A stretch of DNA of 64,000 bases. It comes from Cryptosporangium phraense (GTDB taxonomy: Bacteria; Actinomycetota; Actinomycetes; Mycobacteriales; Cryptosporangiaceae). The notes below the pieces were generated by a model that was given only the letters and a program-made list of their open reading frames with translations, searched no databases and was not told the origin of the DNA. The position numbers and the translations under genes were made by a program. Where the stretch lies: the NCBI RefSeq assembly GCF_006912135.1, contig NZ_VIRS01000001.1, positions 124,001-188,000 of the forward strand. Direction: 5' to 3'. Within the stretch, counting starts at the first letter, position 1. Each line of letters begins with the position of its first letter. Of this stretch, positions 25,781-34,670 are shown one piece after another.

Positions 25781-27721
25781 ATGGCTCCCCTTACCCCGGT
25801 CCGACGACGGCGCCCCTTCCGAGGCGTCGCCGTCGTCGTGACCACCCTGGCCCTGGCCGCGTTCCCGACCGTCCTCCCCGAGCCCGCTCGGGCGGCGTCG
25901 GACGCGCCCTACCTCAACCCCCGACTACCGGTCGAGCGGCGGGTCGACGACCTGCTGAAACGCATGACCCTGGACGACAAGGTCGGCCAGATGACGCAGG
26001 CCGAGCGGGCCGCCGTCACCGCGGATCCCTCGAAGATCACCACCCTGCGCTACGGATCGGTGCTCTCCGGCGGCGGCTCGACGCCGACGCCGAACACCGC
26101 CGCGGCCTGGGTGTCGATGATCAACGGGTTCCAGCGGGCGGCGCTGGCGACACCGCTGCACATCCCGCTCCTCTACGGGGTGGACGCGGTCCACGGCAAC
26201 GGCAACCTGCTCGGCGCGACGGTGTTCCCGCACAACATCGGCCTGGGCGCGACGCGGGATCCGGCGCTGGTGCGGAAGGTCTACGCCGCGACCGCCGACG
26301 AGACCGCCGCGGCCGGCGTGCCGTGGGACTTCGCGCCGTGCGTCTGCGTCACCCGCGACGAACGCTGGGGACGCACGTACGAGAGCTTCGGCGAGGATCC
26401 GGCCCTGGTCATCTCGATGGAGACCGCGATCGACGGGCTCCAGCGCTCGGGCGTGCTGGCCACCGCGAAGCACTACGCGGGCGACGGCGACACCGAGTTC
26501 GGCACCGGCAGCGGTGACTTCACGATCGACCAGGGCGTCACGGTCACGTCGCGCGAGGACTTCGCGCGCATCGACCTGGCGCCCTACGTCACCGCGATCC
26601 GGAAGCACCACGTCGGCGCGATCATGCCGTCGTTCTCCAGCGTCGACTGGACCGAGGACGGCGTCGGCAACCCGGTGAAGATGCACGCGAGCAAGGAGCT
26701 CATCACCGACGTCCTCAAGAAGAAGCTCGGGTTCGACGGGCTCGTCGTCACGGACTGGGAGGGCATCCACCAGCTGCCCGACCCGTCGGTGCCGGCCGAT
26801 GCGCCGCGGCCGACCGCGCTGCAGGTCCGGACCGCGGTGAACGCGGGAATCGACCTGTTCATGGAGCCCAACACCGCGCCGCAGTTCGTCGCCCTGCTGA
26901 AGGCCGAGGTCGTCGCCGGGCGGGTCAGCCAGGCGCGGATCGACGACGCGGTCCGGCGGATCCTCCGGACGAAGTTCCGGCTCGGGCTGTTCGAGCACCC
27001 CTACGCGTCGGTCGGCCAGGTTGGCACCGCGGCGCACCGGGCCCTGGCCCGCGAGGCGGTCGCGAAGTCCCAGGTGCTGCTCAAGAACTCGGGTCACGCG
27101 CTGCCGCTGTCGCGGAAGGCTCGCCTCTACGTGGCCGGTCGCAACGCCGACGACATCGGCAACCAGGCCGGCGGCTGGACCCTCGACTGGCAGGGCCGGT
27201 CCGGAGCCGACACGATCCCCGGCACGACGATCCTGGACGGCATCCGCGCGGTGGACCCGTCGGTGACGTACAGCGCTGACGCGTCCGCCCCGGTCGGCAA
27301 CGCCGATGTGGGTGTCGTCGTGGTCGGCGAGACGCCGTACGCGGAGGGCTTCGGGGACGTCGGTGGTCCGGTGTGGCCGAACGGCACCGAGGCCCAGAAG
27401 GAACCGAAGTCGCTGACGCTCTCGGCCGGCGATCGGGCCGTCGTGGCGAAGGTCTGCGCGGCGGTCTCCACGTGCGTGGTGCTGCTGGTCTCCGGCCGGC
27501 CGCAGGTCGTCACCGACCAGTTGCCGGTGATGGACGCGCTGGTCGCGTCGTGGTTGCCGGGCAGTGAGGGTGCCGGGGTCGCGGACGTCCTGTTCGGGCG
27601 GAAGCCGTTCACGGGCCGGTTGCCGGTGAGCTGGCCTCGTTCGGTGTCCCAGGTCCCGATCAACGTCGGCGACCGGTCGTACGACCCGCTGTTCCGCTTC
27701 GGCTACGGCCTGCACACGTAG
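25781..27721 (+). CDS. Secreted GH3-family beta-glucosidase
   Basis: A 646-residue glycoside hydrolase with a signal peptide (VAVVVTTLALAAFPTVLP, cut near ARAASDAP). The GH3 N-terminal barrel has GVDAVHGNGNL, WDFAPCVCVTRDERWGRTYESFGEDP and ATAKHYAGDGD. The nucleophile is D325 in VVTDWEG. The C-terminal alpha/beta domain contains VLLKNSGHALPL and SWLPGSEGAGVADVLFG. It releases glucose from beta-glucans or cello-oligosaccharides outside the cell. ATG 25781 is preferred for signal peptide length; GTG 25751 is in frame. A perfect bidirectional terminator follows. Confidence 0.9.
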   Translation: MAPLTPVRRRRPFRGVAVVVTTLALAAFPTVLPEPARAASDAPYLNPRLPVERRVDDLLKRMTLDDKVGQMTQAERAAVTADPSKITTLRYGSVLSGGGSTPTPNTAAAWVSMINGFQRAALATPLHIPLLYGVDAVHGNGNLLGATVFPHNIGLGATRDPALVRKVYAATADETAAAGVPWDFAPCVCVTRDERWGRTYESFGEDPALVISMETAIDGLQRSGVLATAKHYAGDGDTEFGTGSGDFTIDQGVTVTSREDFARIDLAPYVTAIRKHHVGAIMPSFSSVDWTEDGVGNPVKMHASKELITDVLKKKLGFDGLVVTDWEGIHQLPDPSVPADAPRPTALQVRTAVNAGIDLFMEPNTAPQFVALLKAEVVAGRVSQARIDDAVRRILRTKFRLGLFEHPYASVGQVGTAAHRALAREAVAKSQVLLKNSGHALPLSRKARLYVAGRNADDIGNQAGGWTLDWQGRSGADTIPGTTILDGIRAVDPSVTYSADASAPVGNADVGVVVVGETPYAEGFGDVGGPVWPNGTEAQKEPKSLTLSAGDRAVVAKVCAAVSTCVVLLVSGRPQVVTDQLPVMDALVASWLPGSEGAGVADVLFGRKPFTGRLPVSWPRSVSQVPINVGDRSYDPLFRFGYGLHT

Positions 27722-27731
27722 TCCGGCCGCT

Positions 27732-27767
27732 GCCGGGCGGGCCCTCCCCCTGATGGGCCCGCCCGGC
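27732..27767. terminator. Bidirectional terminator with 13-bp perfect stem
   Basis: GCCGGGCGGGCCC (27732-27744) pairs completely with GGGCCCGCCCGGC (27755-27767) around a 10-nt loop. It lies between the converging GH3 and GntP genes and serves both. Confidence 0.85.
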
Positions 27768-27772
27768 GCGGG

Positions 27773-29470
27773 CTAGAGAATCGACCAGACGATGACGGTC
27801 ATCGCGAAGCCGACGATCGAGAGGATCGTTTCCAGGACGGTCCAGGTGGCGAGCGTCTGTTTCACGGTCATGTTGAAGTAGCGGGAGATGATCCAGAAGC
27901 CGCCGTCGTTAACGTGGCTGGCGATGATCGAGCCGGCGCTGATCGCGATCACCAGCACCGCGAGTTGGGCGGCCGAGTAGTTCTCGTTCTCGACCAGCGG
28001 GGCGACGATGCCGCCGGTGGTGACCAGGGCCACGGTCGCCGAGCCCTGGGCCAGGCGGAGCGCACAGGAGATCAGGTAGGCCAGCGCGATGATCGGCAGG
28101 CCGGCGTCCTTGAGCGTGCCGGCCAGCGCGTCGCCGACGCCGGTCGCCGAGATGACCTTGCCGAAGAACGCGCCCGCGCCGACGACGAGCAGGATCATCC
28201 CGACCGGGCGCAGGGCCGCGGCCGTGACCTCGGAGAGCTCGGCGACCGTGCTTCCGCGGCGCACGCCGAGGAGCCAGAACGCGAGCAGCGTGGCGATCGT
28301 GAGCGCGACGGCCGGGTTGCCGAGGAACGTGAGCACCTGCAGGAACGTGCCCGGGTCGAGCGCGACCGTGCCGAACGTGGCGCCGAGGATCAGCACGAGC
28401 GGCACCAGGATGATCCCGAGCACCGTCCCCAACCCCACCGGCCGCACCCCGACCGCTCCGGCTACCCCGACCGACCCACCGGCCGGGCCCGCGGGCGCCG
28501 GGCTGATCGGCGCGGCCGCGCCCGCCCCGCGGCCCTCGCTCGCGCTCGCGCTCGCGCTCGTGCTCGCGCTCGTGCTCGTGCTCGCCGAGGTATCGGCCGC
28601 GTCGTCGGCTCCGGCTCCGGCTCCGGCCAGGCCATCCTCCGCCCGGCTCACGCCGCCGTCCCCAGTTCCTACGCCGCCGCCCGCGGCGCGGCCACCGCTC
28701 ACGCCGTCATCCCTACCGCCCGAGCCACGGTCACCGCCGACACCCGCACCGACCACCGCCGGCTGGGCGACGACCGACGTCTCGGCCTCTACCATCTCCT
28801 CCGGCACCGAGATGCTGATCCGCCGCCCGATCCACAGCGGCCAGGCGATACCCGCCGCCGCGAACGCCGGCAGCCCACAGATCAGACCCATCAGGATCAC
28901 CCACCCGAGGCTCACCCCGAGCAGCCCGGCCGCCGCCGTCGGACCCGGGTGCGGCGGCAGGAACGCGTGCGTCATCGACAACCCGGCGACCATCGGCAGC
29001 GCATAGAGCACCAGCGACCGCCCGCCCCGCAGCGCCGCGATGTACACCAGCGGCGCCAGCACGAAGATGCCGATGTCGAAGAACACCGGGATCCCGAAGA
29101 TCAACCCGGCCAGCCCCATCGCGACCGGCGCCCCGCGCTCGCCGAACCGCCCGGTGAGCTTCTCGACCAGCACGTCGGCGCCCCCGGACCGCTCCAGGAT
29201 CCCGCCGAGCACGGTGCCGAGCCCGACGATCACGGCGATGTGGCCGAGGATGCCGCCGAACCCGGTCTCCAGCACCGAGTCCGACGCCTTCAGCGCGGTG
29301 CCGACGATCTGCGACACCGGCAGCCCGGCCGCCAGCGCCAGCGCGAACCCGGCGATCAGCAGCGAGATGAACGGCTCGAGCTTGACCACGATGATCAGCG
29401 CGAGCAGCACGGCGATCGCCGCCGCGCAGAGCAGCAGTAAGCCGCCCGTCGAATCTTGCAGCCAACTCAC
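27773..29470 (-). CDS. GntP-family sugar-acid permease with unusual insert
   Basis: A 565-residue transporter of the gluconate:proton symporter family, about 110 residues longer than usual. Two blocks of hydrophobic helices (residues 15-220 and 345-565) carry family marks such as ETGFGGILGHIAVIVGLGTVLGG, LPPHPGPTAAAGLL and SHVNDGGFWIISRYFNMT. Between them, at about residues 225-345, is a low-complexity G/A/S/D-rich loop that follows the variable loop of normal members. It should import an aldonic or amino-aldonic acid. It is the last gene of the minus-strand cluster and overlaps the KDPG aldolase stop by 4 nt. Confidence 0.85.
   Translation of the reverse strand: MSWLQDSTGGLLLLCAAAIAVLLALIIVVKLEPFISLLIAGFALALAAGLPVSQIVGTALKASDSVLETGFGGILGHIAVIVGLGTVLGGILERSGGADVLVEKLTGRFGERGAPVAMGLAGLIFGIPVFFDIGIFVLAPLVYIAALRGGRSLVLYALPMVAGLSMTHAFLPPHPGPTAAAGLLGVSLGWVILMGLICGLPAFAAAGIAWPLWIGRRISISVPEEMVEAETSVVAQPAVVGAGVGGDRGSGGRDDGVSGGRAAGGGVGTGDGGVSRAEDGLAGAGAGADDAADTSASTSTSASTSASASASEGRGAGAAAPISPAPAGPAGGSVGVAGAVGVRPVGLGTVLGIILVPLVLILGATFGTVALDPGTFLQVLTFLGNPAVALTIATLLAFWLLGVRRGSTVAELSEVTAAALRPVGMILLVVGAGAFFGKVISATGVGDALAGTLKDAGLPIIALAYLISCALRLAQGSATVALVTTGGIVAPLVENENYSAAQLAVLVIAISAGSIIASHVNDGGFWIISRYFNMTVKQTLATWTVLETILSIVGFAMTVIVWSIL
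28536..28585. repeat. Hexanucleotide repeat in the GntP insert
   Basis: Eight tandem copies of GCTCGC or GCTCGT encode alternating Ser-Ala and Ser-Thr on the minus strand. The pure hexamer tract suggests slippage and possible length variation without frame loss. Confidence 0.85.
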
Positions 29471-30084
29471 GTCAGACCTCCGGTGAACTCGGTAGCGCGT
29501 CGGGTGATGCCGGACCAGTCAGCGGCGCTGACCACGTCGGGAGGGACCACGCCCGTCCCGGCGGTAACGGCGGCGGCCCCCGCCGCCAGGTACTCGGCCG
29601 CATTGGCGGCCGTGACACCCCCCGAAGGCACGAGCTTCAGCCCCGGATACGGCCCGTGCAGATCACGCAGGTAGCGCGGCCCGAACGCCGACGCCGGGAA
29701 CACCTTCACCGCGGCCGCGCCCAGGTCGGCCGCGGCCAGCACCTCGGTCGGCGTCAACGCGCCGAGGAGGAACGGCACGCCCGCGTCGAGCGCGACCGAC
29801 GCCACCGCGGGCAGCACGCCCGGCGTCACCAGGAACCGGGCCCCGGCGTCGATCGCGGCCCGGGCGTCGGACGCGGTCAGCACCGTGCCCACGCCCACGA
29901 CCACGCCGGGCACGGACGCCGCCGCCGACAGGTGGCGCAGCACGTCCGGCGTCGTGAACGTCAGCTCGACGGTGCGGATCCCGCCGTCGGCCAGCGCCTG
30001 GCACAACGCCGGAGCCGACGGCAGCACCGGCGCCCGCACCACGCACACGACGCGGTCGGCGAACATCGCCCCGAGCGCGCTCAC
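29467..30084 (-). CDS. eda: KDPG/KHG aldolase
   Basis: A 205-residue class I aldolase that cleaves 2-keto-3-deoxy-6-phosphogluconate to pyruvate and glyceraldehyde-3-phosphate. The catalytic glutamate E40 is in TVELTFTTP and the Schiff-base lysine K127 is in AAVKVFPASAFGP, with VPSGGV as the phosphate-binding turn. Start and stop overlap both neighbours by 4 nt, placing it firmly in an operon with the deacylase and permease. With the KDG-type kinase encoded divergently it completes the lower Entner-Doudoroff steps. Confidence 0.9.
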   Translation of the reverse strand: MSALGAMFADRVVCVVRAPVLPSAPALCQALADGGIRTVELTFTTPDVLRHLSAAASVPGVVVGVGTVLTASDARAAIDAGARFLVTPGVLPAVASVALDAGVPFLLGALTPTEVLAAADLGAAAVKVFPASAFGPRYLRDLHGPYPGLKLVPSGGVTAANAAEYLAAGAAAVTAGTGVVPPDVVSAADWSGITRRATEFTGGLT

Positions 30085-31646
30085 CGCAGCGACCGGCCGG
30101 GCCGCGCCGACGTCCGGCGCCCGTCGTCGATCACTCGCTGACCGTCCACGAAGACGTACGGGATGCCGACCGCAGGCCGGCGCGGATCCTCGAACGTGGC
30201 CCCGGCCGCGACCGTCGACGGATCGAACAACACCAGGTCAGCCACCGCGCCCACCCGCAGCACGCCGCGGTCGGCGAGCCCGAGCCGGGCCGCGGGGCGG
30301 CCGGTCATCCGGGCCACGCACTCCTCCAGCCCGAGGACCCGCTCCTCCCGCACGTAGTGGCCGAGGTACCGCGGGAAGGTCCCCCACGCCCGCGGATGCG
30401 GACGCCCGCCGACCAGCAACCCGTCGCTGCCGGCCAGGTGCTTCGGGTGCCGCATGATCTCGCGGACGTTCGGCTCGTGGCCGACGTGCTGCAGGATCGT
30501 CGTGCCGAGGCGGTCACGGCGGAGCACGTCGACGAAGACCTCGAACGCCTCCCGGCCGGATTCCGCGGCCACCGCCGCGATCGTCGCGCCGACCAGCGCC
30601 GACAGCTCCGGGTTCCGGACGCCCGAGATCTGCAGCGTGTCCCACTCGGCCACCACGCCGTGGCAGCCGTCGGAGCCGGTGACCTCGAGGTTCTCACGAA
30701 TCCGGGCCAGCGCGCCCGGATCCTCCAGACGGGCCAGCGTCGCGGCCGGACCGCCGGTCGCCGACCAGCTCGGCAGGACCGCGGCGAGCGTCGTCGAGCC
30801 CGGGAGGTACGGGTAGGTGTCGAGCGTGACGTCGAGGCCGTCGCCGAGCGCCGCGTCGACGAGCGCCAGTAACTCGCCCGCCCGGCCGCGGTTGACCGAG
30901 AAGTTCATCGTCGCGTGGGTGAGGTGCAGCGCGACGCCGCTGCGCCGGGCGACCTCGACCATCTCGGCGTAGGCCTCGATCGCGCCCTTCCCGTAGGAGC
31001 GCTGGTGCGGCGCGTAGAACCCGCCGTGCTCGGCGACGACCCGGCAGAGCGCGACCAGCTCGTCGGTGTCGGCGAACATGCCCGGCACGTAGGTGAGCCC
31101 GCTCGACATCCCGGCCGCGCCCTCGTCGAGGCCTTCGCCCACGAGCGCGGCCATCCGCCGGACCTCGTCCGGCGTCGCCGGCCGGTCCTCGGTTCCCACG
31201 ACCATCATGCGGACGCTGCCCTGCGGCACGAGATACACGACGTTGACGGCGGCGCCGCGATCGACGACGTCCAGATAGCCCCCGACCGTCCGCCACGGAA
31301 TCTCGTCGGGGACGCCGTTCCAGCCCGCCAGCTGCTCGCGCAGGATCGGGAGCGTGGTGTCGTCGATCGGCGCGTAGCTCAGGCCGTCCTGGCCGACGAC
31401 CTCGGTGGTGACGCCCTGGGTGGTCTTGGCCAGGTGTTCGGGGTCGGCGACGACCGCGAGATCGGAGTGTGCGTGCATGTCGATGAAGCCGGGCGCGAGG
31501 ACGAGACCGTCGGCCTCGATCGTGTGCGTGGCGGTGGCCGTCGACCCGAGCTCGGTGATGCGACCGCCCTCGATCAGTGCGTCAGCGCGGTACCCGGGCG
31601 CGCCGGTGCCGTCGACGATCGTGGCGCCCCGGATCGCGGTGCTCAT
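30081..31646 (-). CDS. N-acyl-D-amino-acid deacylase (D-aminoacylase-like amidohydrolase)
   Basis: A 521-residue metal amidohydrolase. It opens IRGATIVDGTGAPGYRADALIEGG and has the HxH metal pair in GFIDMHAHSDLAV, later LHLTHATMN, and a C-terminal DPSTVAAGATFEDPRRPAVG. Family members release D-amino acids from N-acyl forms. The usual NCG with a metal-bridging cysteine reads VVGQDGLSYAP here, with aspartate in its place, which may shift specificity. ATG 31646 overlaps the stop of the upstream PLP enzyme (ATGA). In this cluster the best-fitting substrate is N-acetyl-D-glucosaminate, whose C2 is D-configured; this is inference. Confidence 0.82.
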   Translation of the reverse strand: MSTAIRGATIVDGTGAPGYRADALIEGGRITELGSTATATHTIEADGLVLAPGFIDMHAHSDLAVVADPEHLAKTTQGVTTEVVGQDGLSYAPIDDTTLPILREQLAGWNGVPDEIPWRTVGGYLDVVDRGAAVNVVYLVPQGSVRMMVVGTEDRPATPDEVRRMAALVGEGLDEGAAGMSSGLTYVPGMFADTDELVALCRVVAEHGGFYAPHQRSYGKGAIEAYAEMVEVARRSGVALHLTHATMNFSVNRGRAGELLALVDAALGDGLDVTLDTYPYLPGSTTLAAVLPSWSATGGPAATLARLEDPGALARIRENLEVTGSDGCHGVVAEWDTLQISGVRNPELSALVGATIAAVAAESGREAFEVFVDVLRRDRLGTTILQHVGHEPNVREIMRHPKHLAGSDGLLVGGRPHPRAWGTFPRYLGHYVREERVLGLEECVARMTGRPAARLGLADRGVLRVGAVADLVLFDPSTVAAGATFEDPRRPAVGIPYVFVDGQRVIDDGRRTSARPGRSLR

Positions 31647-32896
31647 CCGAACACCGTTCGCACCAGATCGACGACGACCGGCTCGGGCGCGTGGGCGTCG
31701 TCGAGGACCGGGAGCAGGCCCCACTTGTCGAACGTCGTGCACGGGTGGGAGAGGCCGAGCCGCAGGACGTCGCCGACCCGCAGGTTCTCGGCGTCGCCGG
31801 TGAGGCGGACGAACGTGTGCTGGTCGGCCAGCGCGGTGACCTCGGCGCCGGTCACCGCCTCGGCCGGGCCGGCACCGCTACGGCGGACCGCCTGCACCTC
31901 GGGCAGGCCCTCGTCGAATGGCAGGTCGCGCTTGCCGCCGTCGGCCAGCGCGAGCCCGGGCTCGGGCCGGGAGATCACCCGGACCCAGCCGTGCAGCGCG
32001 GCCCGGAAGCCCGGCCCGGAGGCCCGGTTCGACGGCGAGATGCCCCGGTAGAAGCCGTCGTCGTGGGCCAGGTAGGCCCCGGCCCGGACGACGACGCGGG
32101 TGGCCGGCGGGTCGTGCAGCGGTGCGAGCACGTCGGCGACCAGGTCGAAGTACGCGCTGCCGCCCGCGGTGACGATCGCCTCGCCGTCGTAGAGGTCACC
32201 GAGCGCGGTGTGCAGGGCGGCGAGTTGCTCGAGGTAGGCCCGGATCGTCGCCAGGCTCTCGGCCGACGCGTCGTGGGCCAGCACGCCCTCGTAGCCGGCG
32301 ACCCCGGCCAGGCGGAGGCCGGGCGTGGCGGCGACGGCCCGGGCGGTGGCCACGGCGGCCTCGATCGTCCGGGCGCCGGTGCGCCCGCCGGACGCTCCGA
32401 AGTCGACGAGCACGTCGATCGGTTGCGCGGCCCCGGCGACGTGCGGCGCCATCGCCTCGACAACGTCCACGCCGTCGGCCCAGACCAGGACGCGCGCCGA
32501 CCGCGGTTGCCCGAGCCGGCGCAGCACGGCCGGGACCAGCACCGGATACGCGGCCAGCACGCACGGCACGCCCTCGGAGAGCGCGACCGCCAGCTGCCAC
32601 GGCGTCGCGACCGTGATGCCCCAGGCGCCGTCGTCGAGCTGGGCGCGCCAGAGCGACGGGGCCATCGTGGTCTTGCCGTGCGGTGCGAGATCGACGCCGA
32701 CCCGGCCGGCCCAGCCGGTGAGCGCGGCGGCGTTGCTGTTCAGCGCCCCGGCGTCGAGCGTGACCAGCGGGGTGGGCAGCGTCGCCAGACCGGGCGCGTA
32801 GGCGACGAAGTCGGCCCCGGTGCGGCCCCAGGCGTCGACCGGGATCGCCTTGTACTCCGGGCCGAGCAGCCCGATCTTCTCCGCGTCGTACCGCAC
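31643..32896 (-). CDS. Fold-III PLP enzyme: D-serine dehydratase/D-threonine aldolase-like
   Basis: A 417-residue enzyme of the DSD1/D-threonine aldolase family, with an alanine-racemase-type barrel. The PLP lysine is in LAPHGKTTMAP. The C-terminal domain has SHPCTTFDKWG, which gives the histidine and cysteine of the family's zinc site. Such enzymes act on D-amino acids with a beta-hydroxyl group, eliminating water or splitting off an aldehyde. GGAGG precedes GTG 32896. It is the first gene of the minus operon. Acting on D-glucosaminate, dehydration would give 2-keto-3-deoxygluconate plus ammonia, the substrate of the kinase encoded divergently. Confidence 0.82.
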   Translation of the reverse strand: MRYDAEKIGLLGPEYKAIPVDAWGRTGADFVAYAPGLATLPTPLVTLDAGALNSNAAALTGWAGRVGVDLAPHGKTTMAPSLWRAQLDDGAWGITVATPWQLAVALSEGVPCVLAAYPVLVPAVLRRLGQPRSARVLVWADGVDVVEAMAPHVAGAAQPIDVLVDFGASGGRTGARTIEAAVATARAVAATPGLRLAGVAGYEGVLAHDASAESLATIRAYLEQLAALHTALGDLYDGEAIVTAGGSAYFDLVADVLAPLHDPPATRVVVRAGAYLAHDDGFYRGISPSNRASGPGFRAALHGWVRVISRPEPGLALADGGKRDLPFDEGLPEVQAVRRSGAGPAEAVTGAEVTALADQHTFVRLTGDAENLRVGDVLRLGLSHPCTTFDKWGLLPVLDDAHAPEPVVVDLVRTVFG

Positions 32897-32915
32897 GCCG
32901 CCACACCTCCGAGCG

Positions 32916-32940
32916 TTGCGCATTGTGCAATGGGCGTTGC
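32916..32940. promoter_or_regulatory. Palindrome and direct repeat, probable IclR operator
   Basis: TTGCGCATTGTGCAA (32916-32930) is a 15-bp near-perfect palindrome with 6 of 7 pairs matching. GCGTTGC occurs at 32913-32919 and again at 32934-32940, 21 bp apart. The site is midway between the two divergent operons of the cluster, so the IclR protein could control both. Confidence 0.6.
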
Positions 32941-32971
32941 AAAATCGATGCCACCGTTTTAGCATCGACGC

Positions 32972-33919
32972 ATGCCGGGGGCAATGGATCAAGCGGGAAA
33001 AATCGTCTGCGTCGGCGAGGCGATGGCGGTGCTGACGCCGGCCCACGACGTCCCGCTCCGCGACGCCGCGGAGTTCGTGCGCACGGTCGGCGGGGCCGAG
33101 CTGAACGTCGCGCTGACGCTGGCCGGCCTCGGCGTGCCCACCGCGTGGCTCTCCCGGCTCGGCGACGACGGGTTCGGGGCCCACGTGCTCGCGGTCGCGG
33201 CGGAGTCCGGAGTGGACGTGAGCGCGGTCGAGAACGACCCGGTCCGTCCGACCGGCCTGTACGTCAAGGCGCCCGGCACCGCGTCCGACGGCTCCCGCCG
33301 GTCGGCGATGCTCTACTACCGCGACGGTTCGGCCGCGTCCGCGCTCTCCCCCGGCTACCTGCGCCGTCCGGCGGTCGCGGCCGCGCTCGCCGGCGCCCGG
33401 TTCGTGCACGTCAGCGGCATCACCCCAGGTCTCTCCGACGACGCCGCCGCGTTCTGCGACGCGCTCGCCGCCGGGCCGGCCACGCTCACCGTCGACCTGA
33501 ACTACCGGCCCGCGCTGTGGCGCGATCGGGACGACGCCCCGCTGCGCCGGCTGCTGGCCGCCGCCGACGAGGTGCTGCTCGGCGCCGACGAGGCCGCGCT
33601 CGTCTTCGGCACCACCGAGCCCGGGGCGCTGCTGCGTGCGCTGCCGTCGGCCCGCCGGGTCTTGCTCAAACAGGAGGAGCACGGCGTCCTCGTCCTCACG
33701 CCCGGGGAGGCGCCCGTTCACGTCCCCGCGCTCGACGTCGAGGTCGTCGAGCCGGTCGGCGCCGGCGACGCGTTCGCCGCCGGCTACCTGGCCGGGCGGT
33801 GGCACCGTCTGGCCGTCCCCGAAGCGGTCGCGCTGGGGCACCGCTGTGCGGCGGCCGCGCTGGTGGTCCGGGAAGATCGACCGGTGACGCTGCCCGCCTG
33901 GGAGGACCTCGTCGGATGA
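32972..33919 (+). CDS. kdgK: PfkB-family 2-keto-3-deoxygluconate kinase
   Basis: A 315-residue ribokinase-type sugar kinase. The opening VCVGEAMAVLTP and GGAELNVALTLAGLGVPTAWLSRLGDDGFG bind the sugar, and EPVGAGDAFAAGYLAG near the end holds the anion hole and catalytic aspartate. The strand LYYRDGSAASALSP matches KDG kinases. It should make KDPG for the aldolase encoded divergently. ATG 32972 or 32984 could be the start. The stop overlaps the IclR gene by 4 nt (ATGA). Confidence 0.85.
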   Translation: MPGAMDQAGKIVCVGEAMAVLTPAHDVPLRDAAEFVRTVGGAELNVALTLAGLGVPTAWLSRLGDDGFGAHVLAVAAESGVDVSAVENDPVRPTGLYVKAPGTASDGSRRSAMLYYRDGSAASALSPGYLRRPAVAAALAGARFVHVSGITPGLSDDAAAFCDALAAGPATLTVDLNYRPALWRDRDDAPLRRLLAAADEVLLGADEAALVFGTTEPGALLRALPSARRVLLKQEEHGVLVLTPGEAPVHVPALDVEVVEPVGAGDAFAAGYLAGRWHRLAVPEAVALGHRCAAAALVVREDRPVTLPAWEDLVG

Positions 33920-34662
33920 GTCAGTCAGTAGCCCGGGCGCTGTCGCTGCTCGATCGCGTCGCCAACGGCACCGCGACGCTCGGCGAGCTCGCCGCGGCCG
34001 AAGGCGTCCACAAGAGCACGGTGCTGCGGCTGCTCCGGGTCCTGGAGGACGAGGGTTTCGTCCACCACGACGGCGAGCACCGGTACGTGCTCGGCCCGCA
34101 CCTGTTCCGGCTGGCCCAGCAGGCGCTCGACTCGTTCGACGTCCGGGTGGTGGCGATGCCCCGGCTCAAGGCGCTCCGCGACGAGATCGGCCAGACCGTG
34201 CACCTGGCGATCCTCGACGGCTCGGTGGCGGTCTATGTCGACAAGTTGGAGCCGCGCGAGATGCCCGTCCGGATGGCGTCCCGGATCGGGAAGACCGCGG
34301 CGCTGCACAGCACCGCGGTCGGGAAGGTCCTGCTGGCCGGGCTCGATCCCGCGGAGCGGGGCGAGCTGATCGCCGACCTGACCTATCCGCGGTTCACCGA
34401 CCGCACGCCGGCCGGGCCGGCCGAGCTCATCATCGAGGTCGACACCGCGGCCGCGCACGGCTGGGCCGAAGACCACGCCGAGAACGAGACGTTCATCAAC
34501 TGTGTCGGCGCACCGATCCGCGGTGCCGACGGCCGCACGCTGGCCGCGGTGTCGATCTCGGTGCCCGACGTGCTGCTGCCCTACGAGGGTGTGCTCGATC
34601 TGGTGCCCGCCCTGCTCACCGCCACCACCGACATCTCCCGCGAGTGCGGGTACCGAGACTGA
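33916..34662 (+). CDS. IclR-family transcriptional regulator
   Basis: A 248-residue regulator. The N-terminal winged helix has LGELAAAEGVHKSTVLRLLRVLEDEGFV. The effector domain has MASRIGKTAALHSTAVGKVLLAGL and FINCVGAPIRGADGRTLAAVSISVP. IclR proteins of the KdgR type sense 2-keto-3-deoxygluconate or related acids. Its place between the kinase and RidA genes, and the palindrome upstream, point to local control of both divergent operons. Start overlaps the kinase stop by 4 nt. Confidence 0.9.
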   Translation: MSQSVARALSLLDRVANGTATLGELAAAEGVHKSTVLRLLRVLEDEGFVHHDGEHRYVLGPHLFRLAQQALDSFDVRVVAMPRLKALRDEIGQTVHLAILDGSVAVYVDKLEPREMPVRMASRIGKTAALHSTAVGKVLLAGLDPAERGELIADLTYPRFTDRTPAGPAELIIEVDTAAAHGWAEDHAENETFINCVGAPIRGADGRTLAAVSISVPDVLLPYEGVLDLVPALLTATTDISRECGYRD

Positions 34663-34670
34663 GGAGTTCG

